From: 13-2-20CM-68-14 sp035640035
Lineage (GTDB): Bacteria > Actinomycetota > Thermoleophilia > Gaiellales > Gaiellaceae
Assembly (NCBI GenBank): GCA_035640035.1
Contig: DASQWX010000130.1
Coordinates: 1-14,967 of the forward strand
Direction of reading: 5' to 3'
Length of the DNA: 14,967 nt
The translations under genes were made by a program, and so were the position numbers. The notes beneath the pieces were generated by a model. That model saw only the letters and a program-made list of their open reading frames with translations. It made no database searches and was not told the DNA's origin. Below are positions 13,073 to 14,967 of the stretch, in pieces. Within the stretch, counting starts at the first letter, position 1, and every line of letters starts with the position of its first letter.

Positions 13073-14925
13073 GACTCGGTGCCCCAACGAATCTCGCCGG
13101 CTACCTCTCGGCTCATCGCTTTCTGCACCGACGCTACCTCGCGGAAGGCGTCGCGCAGATACCGGCGCGTCAGAGGATTGAGCGTCTTCGGATCGATGTG
13201 GTCGTCCGGTCGCGCGCCGGCTTCGAGTTGCCGAACCTGGTGCTCCATTCGCAGAGCCGCGAACAGCTCGAAGCACTCCGCGAGCGTCCCGGCTACCCCC
13301 TCCGACAGTGTTCCGGCGGACGCTGCCGCCCGTAGGCGCTCGGCCGTGGAGGTGACCGTCGCCCCCGCCAATAGACCGGCGTACCGGGCGATGCCGCTGA
13401 TCGGCTGGAGCCCGCCGAGCTTGATGTCGAAGCTCCCGCGATTCTCGCCGGAGTGCTCGATGACGATGTCCCGGCGGAACCCCGTGGGCGGCTTGTGGGC
13501 GAGCGCGAGCCGTAGCAACAGGCGCCGAACACTGGGGCGGTCCGGAGCGGTCCGCAGCTCCGTGAGCGCGCCGAGCGCGTCGTCGGGCCCATAGACCGTA
13601 CGACCGTCGAGCACGATCGAGAGCACCATCAGCACGTTCTCCTCGTCCGGATGGTCCAGCCAGTGCTTCACGTTTCGCTGCCAGTCCGCGACCGATCGAG
13701 CCGAGATCGAACTAGACGCGGTCACTCCATGGGTGTCGGACTCCCAGCCTGTAGCCGCCAACGTCGCGATCACCTCTTCGCCAACCACTTGCATGTAGGA
13801 GACCGGATCGGCGTCTCCCCCTTCGGCCCACACCATGCCCGAATCGATGTCGGAGGACGGAACCCCTTCGCGCCGCCCATGGCTGCCCAGCAGGAGCCAG
13901 GCGAACTCCACTGGCGGAGGTCCTTTCGTTGCTGTGGCGAGCTCGATCCCGCGGCGAATCAGCGCGTCGACGACCACGGAGACGACGGCACTGATCTGAG
14001 CCGGCGCCAGATCGACTTGGTGCAGGCCGATCAGCGTCGGGGTAAGCCGCCGCGCCGCACTGCGGAGCTCATCGACATCACGGGCATCGGCGACCGCGCG
14101 CCGCAGCACGAACGGGGTCCGGGTCTCCGCGGCCAGTAGGTCGACGTGACTGACCACCCCGAGCACCTCACCTCGCGTCGCTAACACCGGCACGTGGTGA
14201 ACTCCGCGGTCGAGCATGGCCAGCAGCAGGTCGGCGCCGTTCAGCTCCGGGCCGACCGTGAACGCCGGTGCTGTCATCACGCGGCTGACAGGGACGTCGA
14301 CCGAGAGTCCCTCGGCGACGATGCGGGCGCGAAAGTCGTGATCGGTCACGATCCCGTAAGCACCATCCTCGAGACTTACCAGCGCCGAGGTGGAGCCCGT
14401 CTCGGCCATGCGGCGCGCGACTTCTCGCACTGTTCGCTCCGGCTCGCAGAGGAGTGGCTGCTCGCGGATCAGCGCCGTGACGGGTTGCTGAACGAGGTCG
14501 AAGCCGCTCACGTCGGCGGCGACGAGCGGCCCAGGCTTGGGGCGAGCGAGGAGCGAGCGAGCGAAGTACCGCAAGCCAGCAGGACGGGTCAGGAGCGGGA
14601 TCGCGTCCTCCGCCGCCAGCACGTAACAAAGCGAGTCCTCATGTGCCCGCGCCTCGAGGCCGGGCGGGGTGCCGGAGAGCATCGAGGGATGCCCGAACAG
14701 CTCGCCTTCGCCCAGGAGATCGAGGACGCGCCCGTGATCGACAAGCGCGACAGCTCCCCGGCGCACGATGCGCACCTCGATCTCGGATCGCTCGCCCTGT
14801 TTGAAGATCGTCGTGCCCGCGGTGAAGAACTCCACCTCAACCCGCTCGGACAGCCCTTCAAGCGTCTCGCGATCTAGCCCGCTGAACGGATCGTGTTCCT
14901 TGAGGAACTCGGCAACGTCATGCAT
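13069..14925 (-). CDS. cNMP-binding-like / CBS pair / DUF294 nucleotidyltransferase protein
   Basis: The 618-residue multidomain protein has four parts. A cyclic-nucleotide-binding-like domain lies at about 14-105. Two CBS domains follow at about 147-205 (ending GIVTDHDFRARIV) and 213-268 (HHVPVLATRGEVLGVVSHVDLL). Next is a DUF294 nucleotidyltransferase domain with the GS motif (G347-S348 in LLLGSHGRREG) and the catalytic D359/D361 pair (SSDIDSG). Last is the all-helical DUF294 C-terminal domain (about 465-605). In the first domain the phosphate-binding Glu and Arg of true cAMP receptors are replaced (GELFGHPSMLSGTPPGLEA), so binding of cAMP is doubtful. CBS pairs usually bind adenine nucleotides. 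The transferase substrate is unknown. The family has been compared with the GlnD uridylyltransferase fold. ATG 14925 has no clear ribosome binding site. It is co-translated with the exonuclease. Confidence 0.9.
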   Translation of the reverse strand: MHDVAEFLKEHDPFSGLDRETLEGLSERVEVEFFTAGTTIFKQGERSEIEVRIVRRGAVALVDHGRVLDLLGEGELFGHPSMLSGTPPGLEARAHEDSLCYVLAAEDAIPLLTRPAGLRYFARSLLARPKPGPLVAADVSGFDLVQQPVTALIREQPLLCEPERTVREVARRMAETGSTSALVSLEDGAYGIVTDHDFRARIVAEGLSVDVPVSRVMTAPAFTVGPELNGADLLLAMLDRGVHHVPVLATRGEVLGVVSHVDLLAAETRTPFVLRRAVADARDVDELRSAARRLTPTLIGLHQVDLAPAQISAVVSVVVDALIRRGIELATATKGPPPVEFAWLLLGSHGRREGVPSSDIDSGMVWAEGGDADPVSYMQVVGEEVIATLAATGWESDTHGVTASSSISARSVADWQRNVKHWLDHPDEENVLMVLSIVLDGRTVYGPDDALGALTELRTAPDRPSVRRLLLRLALAHKPPTGFRRDIVIEHSGENRGSFDIKLGGLQPISGIARYAGLLAGATVTSTAERLRAAASAGTLSEGVAGTLAECFELFAALRMEHQVRQLEAGARPDDHIDPKTLNPLTRRYLRDAFREVASVQKAMSREVAGEIRWGTES

Positions 14926-14967
14926 GGCTAGCCGTTGCCGAGCTTAGTTCACGCTGCCCCCGCTTGG
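14926..14967 (-). promoter_or_regulatory. Upstream edge of the DUF294 gene
   Basis: Only 42 bases remain before the window ends. On the minus strand they include TAAGCT 20 to 15 bases before the ATG, a possible weak -10. The promoter and any upstream operon partners may be outside the window. Confidence 0.25.

Overview
The window comes from a high-GC bacterial chromosome. Base composition, frequent GTG/TTG starts, starts that look leaderless, and the gene families (UdgX, DUF4395, tandem DUF899 proteins, a Flp-type pilin, a receptor-like class III cyclase) fit an actinomycete. My best guess is the class Thermoleophilia (Gaiellales/Solirubrobacterales type). That placement is inferred from gene content and was not tested. 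I see no insertion sequence, prophage or CRISPR array, so this looks like ordinary chromosome made of small independent operons.

Layout. 1-1040: tRNA-Cys (minus), then the uracil-DNA crosslinking enzyme UdgX (plus), which converges on a small membrane protein gene. A 63-bp perfect-armed inverted repeat sits between them, and its two ends carry both stop codons. 1039-3084 (minus): a short Flp/type IVb pilin gene, about 350 bp with no convincing gene, a strong hairpin terminator, and an exported Asp-box beta-propeller protein. 3172-5230 (minus): a probable operon reading universal stress protein, HisKA_3 histidine kinase, NarL/LuxR response regulator, with kinase and regulator coupled by a TGATG overlap. 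5439-7527 (plus): a small PRC-barrel-like protein, then a KhtU-like cation/proton antiporter and its KhtT regulator three bases apart. 7601-9561 (minus): two tandem DUF899 thioredoxin-like proteins and a DUF4395 membrane protein, all with CXXC motifs, which suggests a thiol-redox unit. 9790-10083 (plus): a small alpha/beta protein followed by hairpins. 10208-11434 (minus): a membrane class III nucleotide cyclase with a C-terminal, probably extracytoplasmic domain, a good promoter, and no normal start codon. 11519-11923 (minus): an exported cupin with its own terminator. 12350-14925 (minus): a cNMP-like/CBS/DUF294 nucleotidyltransferase and a DEDDh exonuclease overlapping by GTGA.

How the genes fit together. 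Several units look like stress handling: DNA uracil (UdgX), universal stress protein plus two-component signalling, potassium/proton balance (KhtTU), thiol redox (DUF899/DUF4395), and nucleotide signalling (cyclase; DUF294 protein plus exonuclease). The candidates for something not yet described are the DUF899-DUF899-DUF4395 CXXC cluster, the DUF294 nucleotidyltransferase/exonuclease pair, and the inside-out cyclase whose predicted transcription start falls on an ATC codon. None can be proven from sequence alone.
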